A stretch of 64,000 nt of DNA from Paenibacillus sp. FSL H8-0548 (GTDB taxonomy: Bacteria; Bacillota; Bacilli; Paenibacillales; Paenibacillaceae). The position numbers were made by a program, and so were the translations under genes. The stretch covers positions 934,001-998,000 of the forward strand of contig NZ_CP152049.1 of assembly GCF_038630985.1 (NCBI RefSeq), written 5' to 3'. Positions 7,635-16,330 of this stretch are shown piece by piece; position 1 is the stretch's first letter; each line of letters opens with the position of its first letter. The notes beneath the pieces are model-generated. The model was given only the letters and a program-made list of their open reading frames with translations, was not told where the DNA came from and did not search any database.

Positions 7635-8939
7635 ATGTCCAAAAAAGCATTAAAGGTCGCAGTCATCGGCGGGGGTTCCTCGTATACACCTGAGATCGTT
7701 GAAGGTTTCATTAAAAAATACGACGAGATGCCCATTCGCGAGCTTTGGCTCGTCGACATCGAGGAGGGACGCGACAAGCTGTTCATCGTTGGCGAGCTTG
7801 CGAAGCGAATGATTCAGAAGGCTGGGGTCCCGATCGAGGTAAAGCTGACGTTAGATCGCCGCGAAGCGATTGCTGGCGCGGATTTTGTGACGACACAAAT
7901 ACGGGTGGGACTGCTTGCGGCACGTCGCCGTGATGAGCATATTCCAATTTCCCACGGCGTTATCGGGCAGGAGACGACAGGTCCAGGCGGGATGTTCAAG
8001 GCACTTCGCACAGTGCCGGTTATCCTCGATATTTGCAAGGATATTGAGGAGCTTGCTCCTGACGCATGGATGCTGAATTTCACGAACCCCGCAGGCATCG
8101 TGACGGAAGCGGTTATGAAGCACAGCAAGGTCAAGACGGTTGGCTTATGCAATTCACCGATCAACTTTCAGAAGTTTCTTGCGAAGGAGTACGGGGTAAA
8201 CGAAAGCAACGTGCTGCCTGAGTTCGTTGGCATTAACCACCTGCACTGGATCACGGCCGCGTACGTGAATGGCGTGGATAAGCTGCAGGAGATGATCGCT
8301 GGAAGCAAGGACTATTCGGCTACAAACGTTACCGCATTTGATTGGGATGCGGATTTTCTCCGCTCGTTAGGCGCGCTGCCAACGTATTATTTGCGCTATT
8401 TCTATATGACGGATGCAATGCTTGCGGACATGAAGGAGTCTCTTGAGAAAACAGGTACTCGCGCGGAGGTCGTCAGCCGCGTGGAAGCTGAGCTGTTTGA
8501 GCTCTATAAGGACGTTAATCTGAATGAGAAGCCGAAGCAGCTTGAGCAGCGCGGCGGTGCGTATTACTCTGAGGCTGCGGTAAATCTCATGCACTCGCTG
8601 TATACGGATAAACGCGACATCCAGACGCTGAACGTGAGAAACGGCAGCATCATGAGCTTTTTGCCGGAGGATGCGAGCATTGAGGCCAACTGCGTCGTGA
8701 CGGCGCAGGGACCGATACCGCTGCCATTGCAGCGTGTTCCCGATCAGATTAAAGGGCTGATGCATGCAGTGAAAACGTATGAGTCGCTCACTATCGCTGC
8801 TGCAGTTAGTGGAGACAAAGGGATTGCGCTGCAAGCTCTTGTTCATCATCCGCTCGTTCCGAGCGTTTCGGTTGCAAAGCGGCTGCTTGAAGAGATGCTT
8901 GACGCCAATAAAGACTATTTGCCAAATTTCTTTAAATAA
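7635..8939 (+). CDS. family 4 glycoside hydrolase, probable 6-phospho-beta-glucosidase
   Basis: 434 aa. The NAD-binding Rossmann motif VAVIGGGSSYTPE at the N-terminus and the metal-binding residues Cys172 (GLCNSP) and His202 (GINHLHW) define GH4, which cleaves phospho-glycosides by an NAD and Mn2+ dependent oxidation-elimination mechanism. FTNPAG near residue 150 is conserved. The exact substrate cannot be read from sequence, and the kinase upstream suggests a phosphorylated sugar. GGGAGG precedes the ATG by 9 nt. It is the last gene of the cluster and is followed by a strong terminator. Confidence 0.9.
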   Translation: MSKKALKVAVIGGGSSYTPEIVEGFIKKYDEMPIRELWLVDIEEGRDKLFIVGELAKRMIQKAGVPIEVKLTLDRREAIAGADFVTTQIRVGLLAARRRDEHIPISHGVIGQETTGPGGMFKALRTVPVILDICKDIEELAPDAWMLNFTNPAGIVTEAVMKHSKVKTVGLCNSPINFQKFLAKEYGVNESNVLPEFVGINHLHWITAAYVNGVDKLQEMIAGSKDYSATNVTAFDWDADFLRSLGALPTYYLRYFYMTDAMLADMKESLEKTGTRAEVVSRVEAELFELYKDVNLNEKPKQLEQRGGAYYSEAAVNLMHSLYTDKRDIQTLNVRNGSIMSFLPEDASIEANCVVTAQGPIPLPLQRVPDQIKGLMHAVKTYESLTIAAAVSGDKGIALQALVHHPLVPSVSVAKRLLEEMLDANKDYLPNFFK

Positions 8940-8979
8940 GAAATGGTATAAAGTTTTCGGCACAGCAGAAGACAGGAAG

Positions 8980-9005
8980 GGCGGGAGCAGTATTCCCGCC
9001 TTTTT
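8980..9005 (+). terminator. intrinsic terminator after the GH4 gene
   Basis: GGCGGGA and TCCCGCC form a stem followed by T5. Confidence 0.85.
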
Positions 9006-9067
9006 GTCGTGCTTTTTGTTATGAAATTACTATCAGAATAAATGCTGAAACTAAGAAAAAATTTACA

Positions 9068-9096
9068 TTGACATATGGCGCTATCAGTTATATGAT
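9068..9096 (+). promoter_or_regulatory. sigma-A promoter of the siderophore uptake operon
   Basis: TTGACA (9068-9073), exactly 17 nt, then TATGAT (9091-9096), a near-consensus promoter. The expected start point falls near 9103, just upstream of the Fur box. Confidence 0.8.
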
Positions 9097-9114
9097 AACA
9101 AATGTTGTTGAACA

Positions 9115-9129
9115 TGATAATCATTATCA
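9115..9129. promoter_or_regulatory. Fur box
   Basis: TGATAATCATTATCA is a perfect 7-1-7 inverted repeat matching the B. subtilis Fur consensus. It lies about 12 nt downstream of the predicted start point, so iron-loaded Fur would block transcription. Confidence 0.92.
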
Positions 9130-9197
9130 GCTTGTTGAAAAGGACTATCCATCCAAAAGCAGAAGTAAGGGTTTAAAAAAATAGGGGGTAAGAGAAA

Positions 9198-10220
9198 ATG
9201 AACAAACGTTTAATGAGCTTAATTATGGTAATCGTCGTGATGCTGGTAGCGGCAGGCTGCGGAGCGAATAATGCGGCTAACAACACGGCAGGAAAAGAAA
9301 CAAACGGCAATGCAGCTGCAACGAATGCAGCCGGTGCGGAAACAGCTGCTCCGATTGTCGTCAAGGATGCCAAAGGCGAGGTAACGCTTGCGGAACCGGC
9401 ACAAAAGGTTGTTGTGCTTGAATGGACATTCACGGAGGACATGATCGCACTTGGCATGCAGCCAGTGGGCAACGCGGACAATGAGGGCTATAAGGTCTGG
9501 GTAACGGGTGAAGCACCTCTGGACGCAAGCGTGACAGACGTTGGTTTCCGTCACGAGCCTAACCTGGAGACGATCGCATCCCTCAAGCCTGACCTGATTA
9601 TTGCAAACACAGATAGTCATGAAGCGATCTATGATCAGTTGAAAGGCATTGCGCCAACACTGATATTCAGCCTGTATCCGGTTGAAGGCCAAGGCGATCA
9701 ATACACAGAAATGGTTAGTATGTTCAAAACAATTGCGGCAGCAGTTGGCAAAACGCCTGAAGGCGATAAAGTGCTTGCTGATCTGGACCAGCATTACGCA
9801 GATGCGAAAACGAAGCTGGCTGCAGCGGGTAAAGAAGGTCTGGGCTATGTGCTGACACAAGCATTCAGCTATCAGAATGCAGCAACGATGCGTCTGTTCA
9901 TGGATAATTCCCTAGCGGTACAAACGCTGGATCGCATTGGCCTCAAAAATGATTGGAAGCCGGAGCAATTCGAGCTTTATGGCTTTAGCACTTCGACGGT
10001 AGAAGCACTTCCAGCTGTTCAAGATACGAACCTGATCTACATCGTGCAAAAAGACGATGATATTTTCTCAGGTACGCTTAAAGACAATTCCGTATGGAAC
10101 GGCCTTAACTTTGTGAAAGAAAAACGTACCTATGCTCTTGACGGCAACACATGGGTATTCGGCGGTCCGATCTCCTCCAAGGTAATCGTTGACCAAGTCG
10201 TAAATACATTAACGAAATGA
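9198..10220 (+). CDS. iron-siderophore ABC transporter substrate-binding lipoprotein
   Basis: 340 aa. The N-terminal lipoprotein signal ends at the lipobox VAAGC (Cys21), followed by a low-complexity A/N/T linker (about 22-45) that would tether the domain above the membrane. The binding domain is of the FecB/FhuD type (QKVVVLEWTFTEDMIALGMQPVG, then NLETIASLKPDLII). It captures ferric siderophore and delivers it to the permease encoded next. The Fur box upstream supports iron control. GGGGG lies ahead of the ATG. Its stop codon overlaps the permease start. Confidence 0.93.
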   Translation: MNKRLMSLIMVIVVMLVAAGCGANNAANNTAGKETNGNAAATNAAGAETAAPIVVKDAKGEVTLAEPAQKVVVLEWTFTEDMIALGMQPVGNADNEGYKVWVTGEAPLDASVTDVGFRHEPNLETIASLKPDLIIANTDSHEAIYDQLKGIAPTLIFSLYPVEGQGDQYTEMVSMFKTIAAAVGKTPEGDKVLADLDQHYADAKTKLAAAGKEGLGYVLTQAFSYQNAATMRLFMDNSLAVQTLDRIGLKNDWKPEQFELYGFSTSTVEALPAVQDTNLIYIVQKDDDIFSGTLKDNSVWNGLNFVKEKRTYALDGNTWVFGGPISSKVIVDQVVNTLTK

Positions 10221-12283
10221 GCGAGCTCATGACGAACCACAAAAACGAAGCCTCACAGGGTATGATTTGGCGAATAATCTTAATATTCGGGGGCGGCCTT
10301 GCCGCCCTTTTCGTTCTGTTTATTCTTAGTCTCTGCTTTGGTGAAGCGAAAATACCGACGTCGATCGTATTTAACGGCCTTCTGCACAGACAGGACATCA
10401 TGGAGCATAATCTGCTTTGGGATATCCGTATGCCGCGGACAGTAATCGGAATTCTTGCCGGGGCAGCGCTGGCGGCAGCGGGGGCTTTGCTGCAAACGAT
10501 TACGAAAAACCCGCTTGCAGCCTCGGATACGCTCGGAATTAATGCCGGGGCATATTTTATGGTTGTGCTCGGAATGGTCGCTTTTCCCGCTCTGCAGCAT
10601 GAAGCTCCTTTTGTATTGGCTGCTGCAGGTGGCTTTCTTGCGGCGCTAGCCGCATATTTCCTTGGCGGGGGTCGGGCGGCAACGCCGGTCAGGCTTGCGC
10701 TGTCGGGGATGATCGTTTCGATGGTGCTCGGCGCGTTTACGTCGGCTATTCATATTTTTAAGGAGACGGAAACGCAGTCGCTATTCCTATGGGGTGGGGG
10801 CACGCTCATACAGCTTGATTGGAGCGGAGTCGAGTACGCTTGGCCGTTCGTGACGATACTGCTTGCCATTTCTGTATTCGCTGGGCGCCAATTCGATGCG
10901 CTGGAGCTGGATGAATCAACGGCTAAGTCATTAGGACAGAAAGTCGGCTTAACCCGTGCAGCCGGACTGGCTCTCTCGGTGTTTATGGCCGCAATCGTGG
11001 TCAGTGTTGTGGGGCCGATCGGCTTCGTCGGACTTGTAGCCCCCCATCTGGTTCGCCTCTCCGGCATTCGCAAGCATCGCTTGCTCATTCCGGCGAGCGC
11101 GCTGTGGGGCGCGCTGCTCATAACGGCTGCGGATGTGCTTGCCCGCATGGTGCGCAGCAGTCTCGGCGAGATGCCGGTAGGAGCGGTCATGGCGATCATC
11201 GGTGCGCCTTGGCTGATTTGGCTGGTGCTGACCAAGATGAAGAATGTTTCCGGTTCAGGTGCGGGAACTTCATCGATGAGCATCGGTGGTGCACCGCTGC
11301 GCCTGCGCTTCGTGCCGACTGCGATCTTGATGACCGTATTGCTGGCTGTGACGATACTCGTCAGCTTATCGCTTGGTGGAACAAAGATTCCGATCATGGA
11401 GCTGCTCAGAAGCATTGTTGGTGCAGATGATGGTTCGTACTCCGTGCTTCTAAATCTGCGGCTGCCGCGGACACTCGTCGCAGCAGGCGGCGGCATTGCA
11501 CTTGCGATTAGCGGTGTGCTCATCCAGAGCGCAGTCCGCAATCCGCTTGCGGACGCTTCTATTATCGGCGTAACCTCGGGAGCGGGCTTCGGCGCATTGG
11601 TCGTGCTGGTTGCTTGGCCTACGCTGCCGATCTTCGCGCTGCCCCTTGCCGCGATTGCGGGCGGTATTATCTCTGCTGCGTTTGTGTTTTCCCTAGCTTG
11701 GCGTAAATCGCTTAACCCTTCCGTGCTCATCTTGCTCGGCATCGCGGTGTCGGCTATCGGTTCTGCCGGCATACAGGCGATGATCGTGAAGGCAAGCCTC
11801 TGGAGCAGCACGGCATTCGTATGGTTGACCGGAACGACTTACGGCCGCGGCTGGAGCCAGTTTAACAGCATTTATATCTTCCTTCTTATCCTTGTGCCGG
11901 TCGCTTATTATTTGGGCAGGAGATTCGATCTGCTGGCCTTCGGAGATGATAGCTCGACAGGCTTCGGTTTGCCGGTAAAGGGAACACGGCTTTGGGCAAT
12001 GATCATCGGCGTACTCCTAGCCGCGGGAGCTGTGGCGAGTGTCGGCACCATTGGGTTCCTTGGACTCATGGCGCCGCACGCGGTGCGGATGATGGTCGGT
12101 CACCACACGAGACGCTCGATTATTCTATCGGGTTTGCTCGGCGGATTGCTGCTTGTACTGGCAGATACGGTTGGTAGAACGGTGATGGCGCCGAAGGAGA
12201 TTCCTTCCGGATTAATTATTATGCTGATTGGCGCTCCATACTTTATGTTTCTGATGTACCGTTCACTTATTAAGAAAAGATAA
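10217..12283 (+). CDS. double-length FecCD-type siderophore permease (FhuB-like fusion)
   Basis: 688 aa, twice the normal permease length and made of two homologous halves. Each half has the N-terminal block (RMPRTVIGILAG, then QTITKNPLA; RLPRTLVAAGGG, then QSAVRNPLA) and the ATPase-coupling loop (GPIGFVGLVAPHLVRL; GTIGFLGLMAPHAVRM). About 18-20 membrane segments are expected. It replaces the usual heterodimer of two separate permeases. It overlaps the binding protein gene by ATGA; a second in-frame ATG lies at 10229. No ATPase gene follows, so it must use an ATP-binding subunit encoded elsewhere. Confidence 0.93.
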   Translation: MSELMTNHKNEASQGMIWRIILIFGGGLAALFVLFILSLCFGEAKIPTSIVFNGLLHRQDIMEHNLLWDIRMPRTVIGILAGAALAAAGALLQTITKNPLAASDTLGINAGAYFMVVLGMVAFPALQHEAPFVLAAAGGFLAALAAYFLGGGRAATPVRLALSGMIVSMVLGAFTSAIHIFKETETQSLFLWGGGTLIQLDWSGVEYAWPFVTILLAISVFAGRQFDALELDESTAKSLGQKVGLTRAAGLALSVFMAAIVVSVVGPIGFVGLVAPHLVRLSGIRKHRLLIPASALWGALLITAADVLARMVRSSLGEMPVGAVMAIIGAPWLIWLVLTKMKNVSGSGAGTSSMSIGGAPLRLRFVPTAILMTVLLAVTILVSLSLGGTKIPIMELLRSIVGADDGSYSVLLNLRLPRTLVAAGGGIALAISGVLIQSAVRNPLADASIIGVTSGAGFGALVVLVAWPTLPIFALPLAAIAGGIISAAFVFSLAWRKSLNPSVLILLGIAVSAIGSAGIQAMIVKASLWSSTAFVWLTGTTYGRGWSQFNSIYIFLLILVPVAYYLGRRFDLLAFGDDSSTGFGLPVKGTRLWAMIIGVLLAAGAVASVGTIGFLGLMAPHAVRMMVGHHTRRSIILSGLLGGLLLVLADTVGRTVMAPKEIPSGLIIMLIGAPYFMFLMYRSLIKKR

Positions 12284-12303
12284 GTGATAGGGAGCTGGAT
12301 GCT

Positions 12304-12349
12304 AAAAACGAATGTTGCAGATATTTACTGTGATTAATGTTCGTGAAAG
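12304..12349. promoter_or_regulatory. candidate PurR operator (PurBox pair) upstream of the purine permease
   Basis: AAAAACGAATGTT at 12304-12316 faces the inverted AATGTTCG at 12336-12343. The two CGAA(C)-type cores are separated by about 25 nt, almost the same as in the pair upstream of purE. The first core has CGAAT instead of CGAAC. It lies just upstream of the promoter. Confidence 0.6.
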
Positions 12350-12352
12350 TTA

Positions 12353-12382
12353 TTGACAAAATAGATGCATTCTCATTAAGAT
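12353..12382 (+). promoter_or_regulatory. predicted promoter of the purine permease leader
   Basis: TTGACA (12353-12358), 18 nt, TAAGAT (12377-12382). The guanine aptamer begins about 20 nt after the expected start point. Confidence 0.65.
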
Positions 12383-12410
12383 TGTAAAAGGAAAACAACA
12401 ACAGCATATC

Positions 12411-12478
12411 TTTCGTATAATCTCAAGAATCGGCTTGAGAGTCTCTACTCGGTCACCGTAAATGATCAGGCTACGAAA
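12411..12478 (+). ncRNA. guanine riboswitch aptamer (purine class)
   Basis: P1 is TTTCGTA with TACGAAA. P2 is CTCAAG with CTTGAG. J2/3 reads AGTCTCTAC. The P3 loop carries CACCGTAAATG, as in the B. subtilis xpt aptamer. The J3/1 base that sets specificity is C (12471, in GGCTACG), which predicts guanine or hypoxanthine rather than adenine. The expression platform is the terminator at 12532-12571. The downstream permease is a classic target. Confidence 0.93.
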
Positions 12479-12531
12479 ATGGCGGAAAAGCTCGCAGCGG
12501 TCCAGCGAGAATACTTTTCCCCTTTTTGCAG

Positions 12532-12571
12532 AGCCTAGGAGAAATGTGATTTATCACATTTTTTTCTAGGC
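12532..12571 (+). terminator. riboswitch-controlled terminator
   Basis: Inner stem AATGTGA with TCACATT followed by T7, enclosed by an outer GCCTAG with CTAGGC pairing. It lies between the aptamer and the permease gene, as expected for ligand-induced premature termination. Confidence 0.8.
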
Positions 12572-12615
12572 TTCATTGTTTGTTCCACCACATTTTTGGG
12601 AGGTTTGTAATCAAA

Positions 12616-14001
12616 ATGGAACGTTTCTTTCGCTTAAAGGAACACGGAACAAATGTCAGAACAGAGATTATGGCGGGGCTGACGACTTTCATGACGATGG
12701 CTTACATATTGGCCGTCAATCCAATCATACTTACGCCAGCAGGTCTTGACTGGACGGCTGTCTTTCTGGCAACGGCGCTTGCTGCCGGTATTTTCACGAT
12801 CGCGATGGGCTTGTTCGTTAATTTCCCAGTCGCGCTTGCTCCAGGTATGGGGCTAAATGCGTATTTCGCGTCCGTTGTGATCGCCTCGGCGTCAACGGAT
12901 ACACCGATCTCGCCTGCAATGGGACTAACGGCTGTCTTTATTTCAGGTATTATCTTTATTATTTTGACGCTGACCCAAATTCGCCAAATGCTGATTACAG
13001 CTGTTCCTGACAGCTTGAAGCATGCGATTACGGTCGGTATCGGTTTGTTTATTACGATTATCGGCTTGAAGAACAGCGGCATTATGACAATCGCTGTCTC
13101 CAGCTTTACGGACATTAAAGCAGGAGTATTCACACCGGTAGGCGGCTCCGAAACCGTTATCCAGCTGGGAAGCTTCCATAATGAAACGGTTGTACTTACC
13201 GTGATCGCATTGCTCCTTATTGGCGTGCTGATGGTACTGCGCATACCGGGAGCGCTTTTGTTCGGTATTCTAGGTACTACTGTTATTGCTATTCTAATGG
13301 GTCATGTTGATGTGAAAGCAGCATTCACTGGTCAAACATGGGTGCCTGACTTCTCCAAAATGAACTTCTGGCATTTTGACTTTGCAGGCGTGTTCGAGGT
13401 TGGTCTCGTAACGGTCATTCTGACGTTTACGTTCGTAGAAATGTTTGATACATTCGGTACACTTGTCGGTACGGCAAACCGTGCTGGATATATGAAAGAT
13501 CCTGAAACAGGCAAAAAACGTGTTGGTAAAGCGATGTTCGTAGATGCAATCGGCGTCAGCGGCGGCGCAGTGCTTGGAACAAGTACGGTTACTGCATTCG
13601 TTGAAAGCTCCGCAGGTATTGCGCAGGGCGGACGGACAGGCCTTACAGCAGTAACAACAGGTATTTGCTTCCTGCTTGCGATCTTCCTGTCTCCAATCGT
13701 TGCACTCGTTCCGGGCGCGGCAACTGCTGCGGCGCTCATTATTGTAGGCGTGCTGATGATGCAATCGGTGAAAGACATTGATTTCTCAGATATGGTTTAT
13801 GCGATTCCGTCCTTCCTGACGCTTGCGCTCATGCCGCTTACGTACAACATTGCGAACGGTATTTCGTTCGGTATCGTTTCGTACGTACTGCTTGCATCGG
13901 TTGCTAACGCAACAGGCAAAGGCAAGTACAAGGTACACTGGCTCATGTGGATTCTAGCGGTGCTTATTATTGGCCGTTACGTATTCATGGGCGGAGAATA
14001 G
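12616..14001 (+). CDS. pbuG: NCS2-family guanine/hypoxanthine permease (PbuG-like)
   Basis: 461-aa polytopic membrane protein of the AzgA/PbuG branch. MERFFRLKEHGTNVRTEI at the N-terminus, GLTTFMTMAYILAVNP, then the later FVEMFDTFGTLVGTANRAG and GTSTVTAFVESSAGIAQGGRTGL blocks match purine:proton symporters of this family. The ATG at 12616 starts the family N-terminus. GGGAGG lies 13 nt upstream, a rather long spacing. The PurBox pair and guanine riboswitch in the leader indicate repression when purines are plentiful. Followed by a strong terminator and then the group II intron. Confidence 0.93.
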   Translation: MERFFRLKEHGTNVRTEIMAGLTTFMTMAYILAVNPIILTPAGLDWTAVFLATALAAGIFTIAMGLFVNFPVALAPGMGLNAYFASVVIASASTDTPISPAMGLTAVFISGIIFIILTLTQIRQMLITAVPDSLKHAITVGIGLFITIIGLKNSGIMTIAVSSFTDIKAGVFTPVGGSETVIQLGSFHNETVVLTVIALLLIGVLMVLRIPGALLFGILGTTVIAILMGHVDVKAAFTGQTWVPDFSKMNFWHFDFAGVFEVGLVTVILTFTFVEMFDTFGTLVGTANRAGYMKDPETGKKRVGKAMFVDAIGVSGGAVLGTSTVTAFVESSAGIAQGGRTGLTAVTTGICFLLAIFLSPIVALVPGAATAAALIIVGVLMMQSVKDIDFSDMVYAIPSFLTLALMPLTYNIANGISFGIVSYVLLASVANATGKGKYKVHWLMWILAVLIIGRYVFMGGE

Positions 14002-14013
14002 TTTTAATGGAAG

Positions 14014-14049
14014 AGAAGCAGCGCTGGACCGGCGCTGCTTCTTTTTTTT
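14014..14049 (+). terminator. strong intrinsic terminator of pbuG
   Basis: AGAAGCAGCGC pairs with GCGCTGCTTCT and is followed by T8. Confidence 0.9.
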
Positions 14050-14074
14050 GAACATCTAAGAATTGATATGTTTT

Positions 14075-14093
14075 GGGTAAGCGAAGCTTACCC
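14075..14093. other. hairpin at the group II intron insertion site
   Basis: GGGTAAGC and GCTTACCC form a perfect 8-bp stem with a GAA loop, ending five bases before the intron. Group IIC introns recognise stem-loops in the 5' exon, so this is probably the target hairpin. Confidence 0.75.
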
Positions 14094-14098
14094 CTTAT

Positions 14099-15989
14099 GT
14101 GCGCCCAGCATGGGCGCTATCTCTAGGGTTCAAGTCCCGAATGGTGAAGGCAGTAGTAGCCATAGCTTAAGGCAAGGGTGTCCATCGCGAGATGGAATCT
14201 GAAGGAAGCCGACGGCAAATCTCCGGTCTGAGGAACACGAACTTCATACAAGGCTAGCGTACGTTGGATGAGACTGCATAACAAGTCAAAGTCCTTACTG
14301 CCGAAGGCGTACGAGAGTAAATGAAGCAGATAGATGGAGAGGAAGATAGCGTTCTTACCTGGGGAGATCTGTACGGAAGGCGGAGCAAACTCCGTAACCT
14401 TGCTCATGAGGGCAAGCTGAACGTACAGAAGTCAGCAGACGCCATAGTACGCAGATGGTTGCAACCGTCTGCGGAAGGGCTGAACATGGAATAGGAATGA
14501 GGAAACTTGGCGTTCGAGGATGGATGATGAAAGCAGACAATCCGAAAGGACTTATCTGGGGAAAATAGCGGTGAATACGTGAGGGTACCCAGAAGGGCGG
14601 AGTCCATCAGCGGCACAAAGAGAAAGAATCGTTCACGCAAGGGAGTGTATCGAAGGATGATTGAGAAAGTGCTGTCACGAGAAAATATGCTGTCGGCGCT
14701 AGCAAGGGTTGAGGCGAATAAAGGAAGCCATGGCGTAGATGGTATGTCGGTAAAAGATTTACGCAGACACATCGTACAAAACTGGCAAACCATTCGCGAA
14801 AGCATCGAGAACGGAACCTATGAACCGAGTCCAGCGAGGCGGGTCGAAATCCCGAAACCGAACGGTGGAACTCGGCTCTTAGGCATACCGACCGTGACAG
14901 ACCGCCTCATACAACAGGCGATCACGCAAGTATTGACCCCTGTATTCGACCCGACGTTCTCCGAACACAGCTATGGATTTCGCCCGAAAAGGCGAGGACA
15001 TGATGCGGTAAGGAAAGCACGTACGTACATGCAAGAAGGACATCGCCTTGTGGTGGACATTGACATGGAGAAATTTTTCGACCGCATCCATCATGACCGC
15101 TTAATGGCAAAAGTGGCGCAGCGAGTACCAGATAAGGCGGTACTGAGGCTGATCCGCTCTTACCTAAAGGCGGGAGTCATGGAAGGTGGTCTCGTCCAAG
15201 CAACAACAGAAGGAGCACCGCAAGGGGGTCCACTCAGTCCGTTATTATCGAATATCGTATTAGACGAACTAGATAAAGAACTGGAGAAGAGGAACCTTCG
15301 CTTCGTGAGATACGCCGATGACTGTAACATTTACGTGAAAACGTGGAAGGCAGGAGATCGGGTGATGAGATCCATAACCACATTCATTGAGGATAAACTG
15401 AAACTGAAAGTTAACCGAAGGAAAAGTGCGGTAGACCGTCCGTGGAAACGCAAATTTCTGGGGTTCACGTTCAGCTGGGATAAGCAGAACCCGCGAATCA
15501 AGATGGCAAAGACAACCCTGCAACGAGTGAAAGCCAAGATCAAGGCGATCACCTCCCGCAGCAAACCGATCCCAATCGAAATGCGGATTAAAGAACTCAA
15601 TCCGTATCTAACAGGTTGGTGCGGTTATTACGCACTAACCGACACGAAGAGTGTATTTCGAGAGTTGGATGCATGGACGAGAAGAAGACTTCGAATGTGT
15701 GTCTGGAAACAATGGAAACAACCTAAGACAAAGGTTAGAAAACTACAGTCTCTGGGAGTTCCGAAACAGAAGGCGTACGAGTGGGGGAATTCAAGGAAGA
15801 AACACTGGCGAATCGCAAGTAGTCCAATTCTCGACCGATCATTAAATAACCAATACTGGTCATCTCTTGGTCTAAAGAGTCTAACGGACAGATACAACCA
15901 ATTGCGGAATATGACATGAACCGCCGTATACCGAACGGTACGTACGGTGGTGTGAGAGGACGGGGGCTAGTCACCCCCTCCTACTCGAT
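14099..15989 (+). mobile_element. group IIC intron with reverse transcriptase
   Basis: The intron starts with GTGCGCCCAGC, contains a maturase-type reverse transcriptase in domain IV, and ends with domains V and VI. Domain V (about 15920-15951) has the arms ACCGCCGTA and TACGGTGGT and a CCGAAC-type tip, with a CGC triad as in class C introns. Domain VI has a GGGGG/CCCCC stem, and the element ends ...CTACTCGAT. It is inserted behind a hairpin in a non-coding gap, the class C habit. The 3' boundary is set by the AY rule and could be off by one or two bases. Confidence 0.9.
14657..15919 (+). CDS. group II intron reverse transcriptase/maturase (LtrA family)
   Basis: 420 aa. RT blocks 0-7 run from MIEKVLSRENMLSALARVEANKG and GVDGM through PKPNGGTRLLGIPTVTDRLIQQ and YGFRPKRRGHDAV to the catalytic RYADDCNIYV. 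The maturase X domain follows (LNPYLTGWCGYYALTDT). There is no C-terminal HNH endonuclease, as in class C introns, which therefore use a DNA hairpin and single-stranded target. The start at 14657 (after GAAGG, with AGGGAG further up) was chosen because the family N-terminus begins there; a GTG at 14579 would add 26 basic residues. The reading frame is intact, so the intron may be active. Confidence 0.92.
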   Translation: MIEKVLSRENMLSALARVEANKGSHGVDGMSVKDLRRHIVQNWQTIRESIENGTYEPSPARRVEIPKPNGGTRLLGIPTVTDRLIQQAITQVLTPVFDPTFSEHSYGFRPKRRGHDAVRKARTYMQEGHRLVVDIDMEKFFDRIHHDRLMAKVAQRVPDKAVLRLIRSYLKAGVMEGGLVQATTEGAPQGGPLSPLLSNIVLDELDKELEKRNLRFVRYADDCNIYVKTWKAGDRVMRSITTFIEDKLKLKVNRRKSAVDRPWKRKFLGFTFSWDKQNPRIKMAKTTLQRVKAKIKAITSRSKPIPIEMRIKELNPYLTGWCGYYALTDTKSVFRELDAWTRRRLRMCVWKQWKQPKTKVRKLQSLGVPKQKAYEWGNSRKKHWRIASSPILDRSLNNQYWSSLGLKSLTDRYNQLRNMT

Positions 15990-15992
15990 TTA

Positions 15993-16330
15993 ATTCGTCC
16001 AAAGGGCTTTCCAACTAACCAATTATGACGCTATCCTGCACACTAGCAGGATAGAAGCTGATTTTCCGATCCCCCACTCGTCTATGTTGCACCCTTGCAT
16101 GATAGACAGCTTTACAGATGTGCCTTAAGCTGAAACCAAGCTATTCTAATGCAAATGTGCAGGATAGGCAGCTCGCAGAGGCTAAAAAGTGCGAAGTTAG
16201 TGCAAATGTGCAAGATAGCCTGCGGGCGGAGGAAGCAGGGGTTCCTGCTTGGAGTGAATTTACGACTATCCTAGACTAATCCTTGAGCGATTCGTCCAAA
16301 GGGCTTTCCAACTAATCAATTATGACGCTA
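15993..16330. repeat. 41-bp direct repeat downstream of the intron
   Basis: ATTCGTCCAAAGGGCTTTCC and the following 21 nt, through ATTATGACGCTA, occur at 15993-16033 and again at 16290-16330 with a single C/T difference. The first copy starts four bases after the intron. The CTATCCTGC palindromes lie between the copies. Confidence 0.9.
16031..16218. repeat. second cluster of CTATCCTGC-family palindromes
   Basis: Four copies at 16031-16054, 16082-16105, 16141-16167 and 16198-16218. The first is a clean hairpin with 9-nt arms CTATCCTGC and GCAGGATAG and a six-base loop. The third is the reverse complement of the copy at 66-91. No gene is visible in 15990-16496. Confidence 0.78.

Noticed and set aside
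10750..11811. 353-codon minus-strand ORF inside the permease gene
   Set aside because: It is the antisense shadow of a high-GC membrane protein gene; the plus strand is a clear double FecCD permease.
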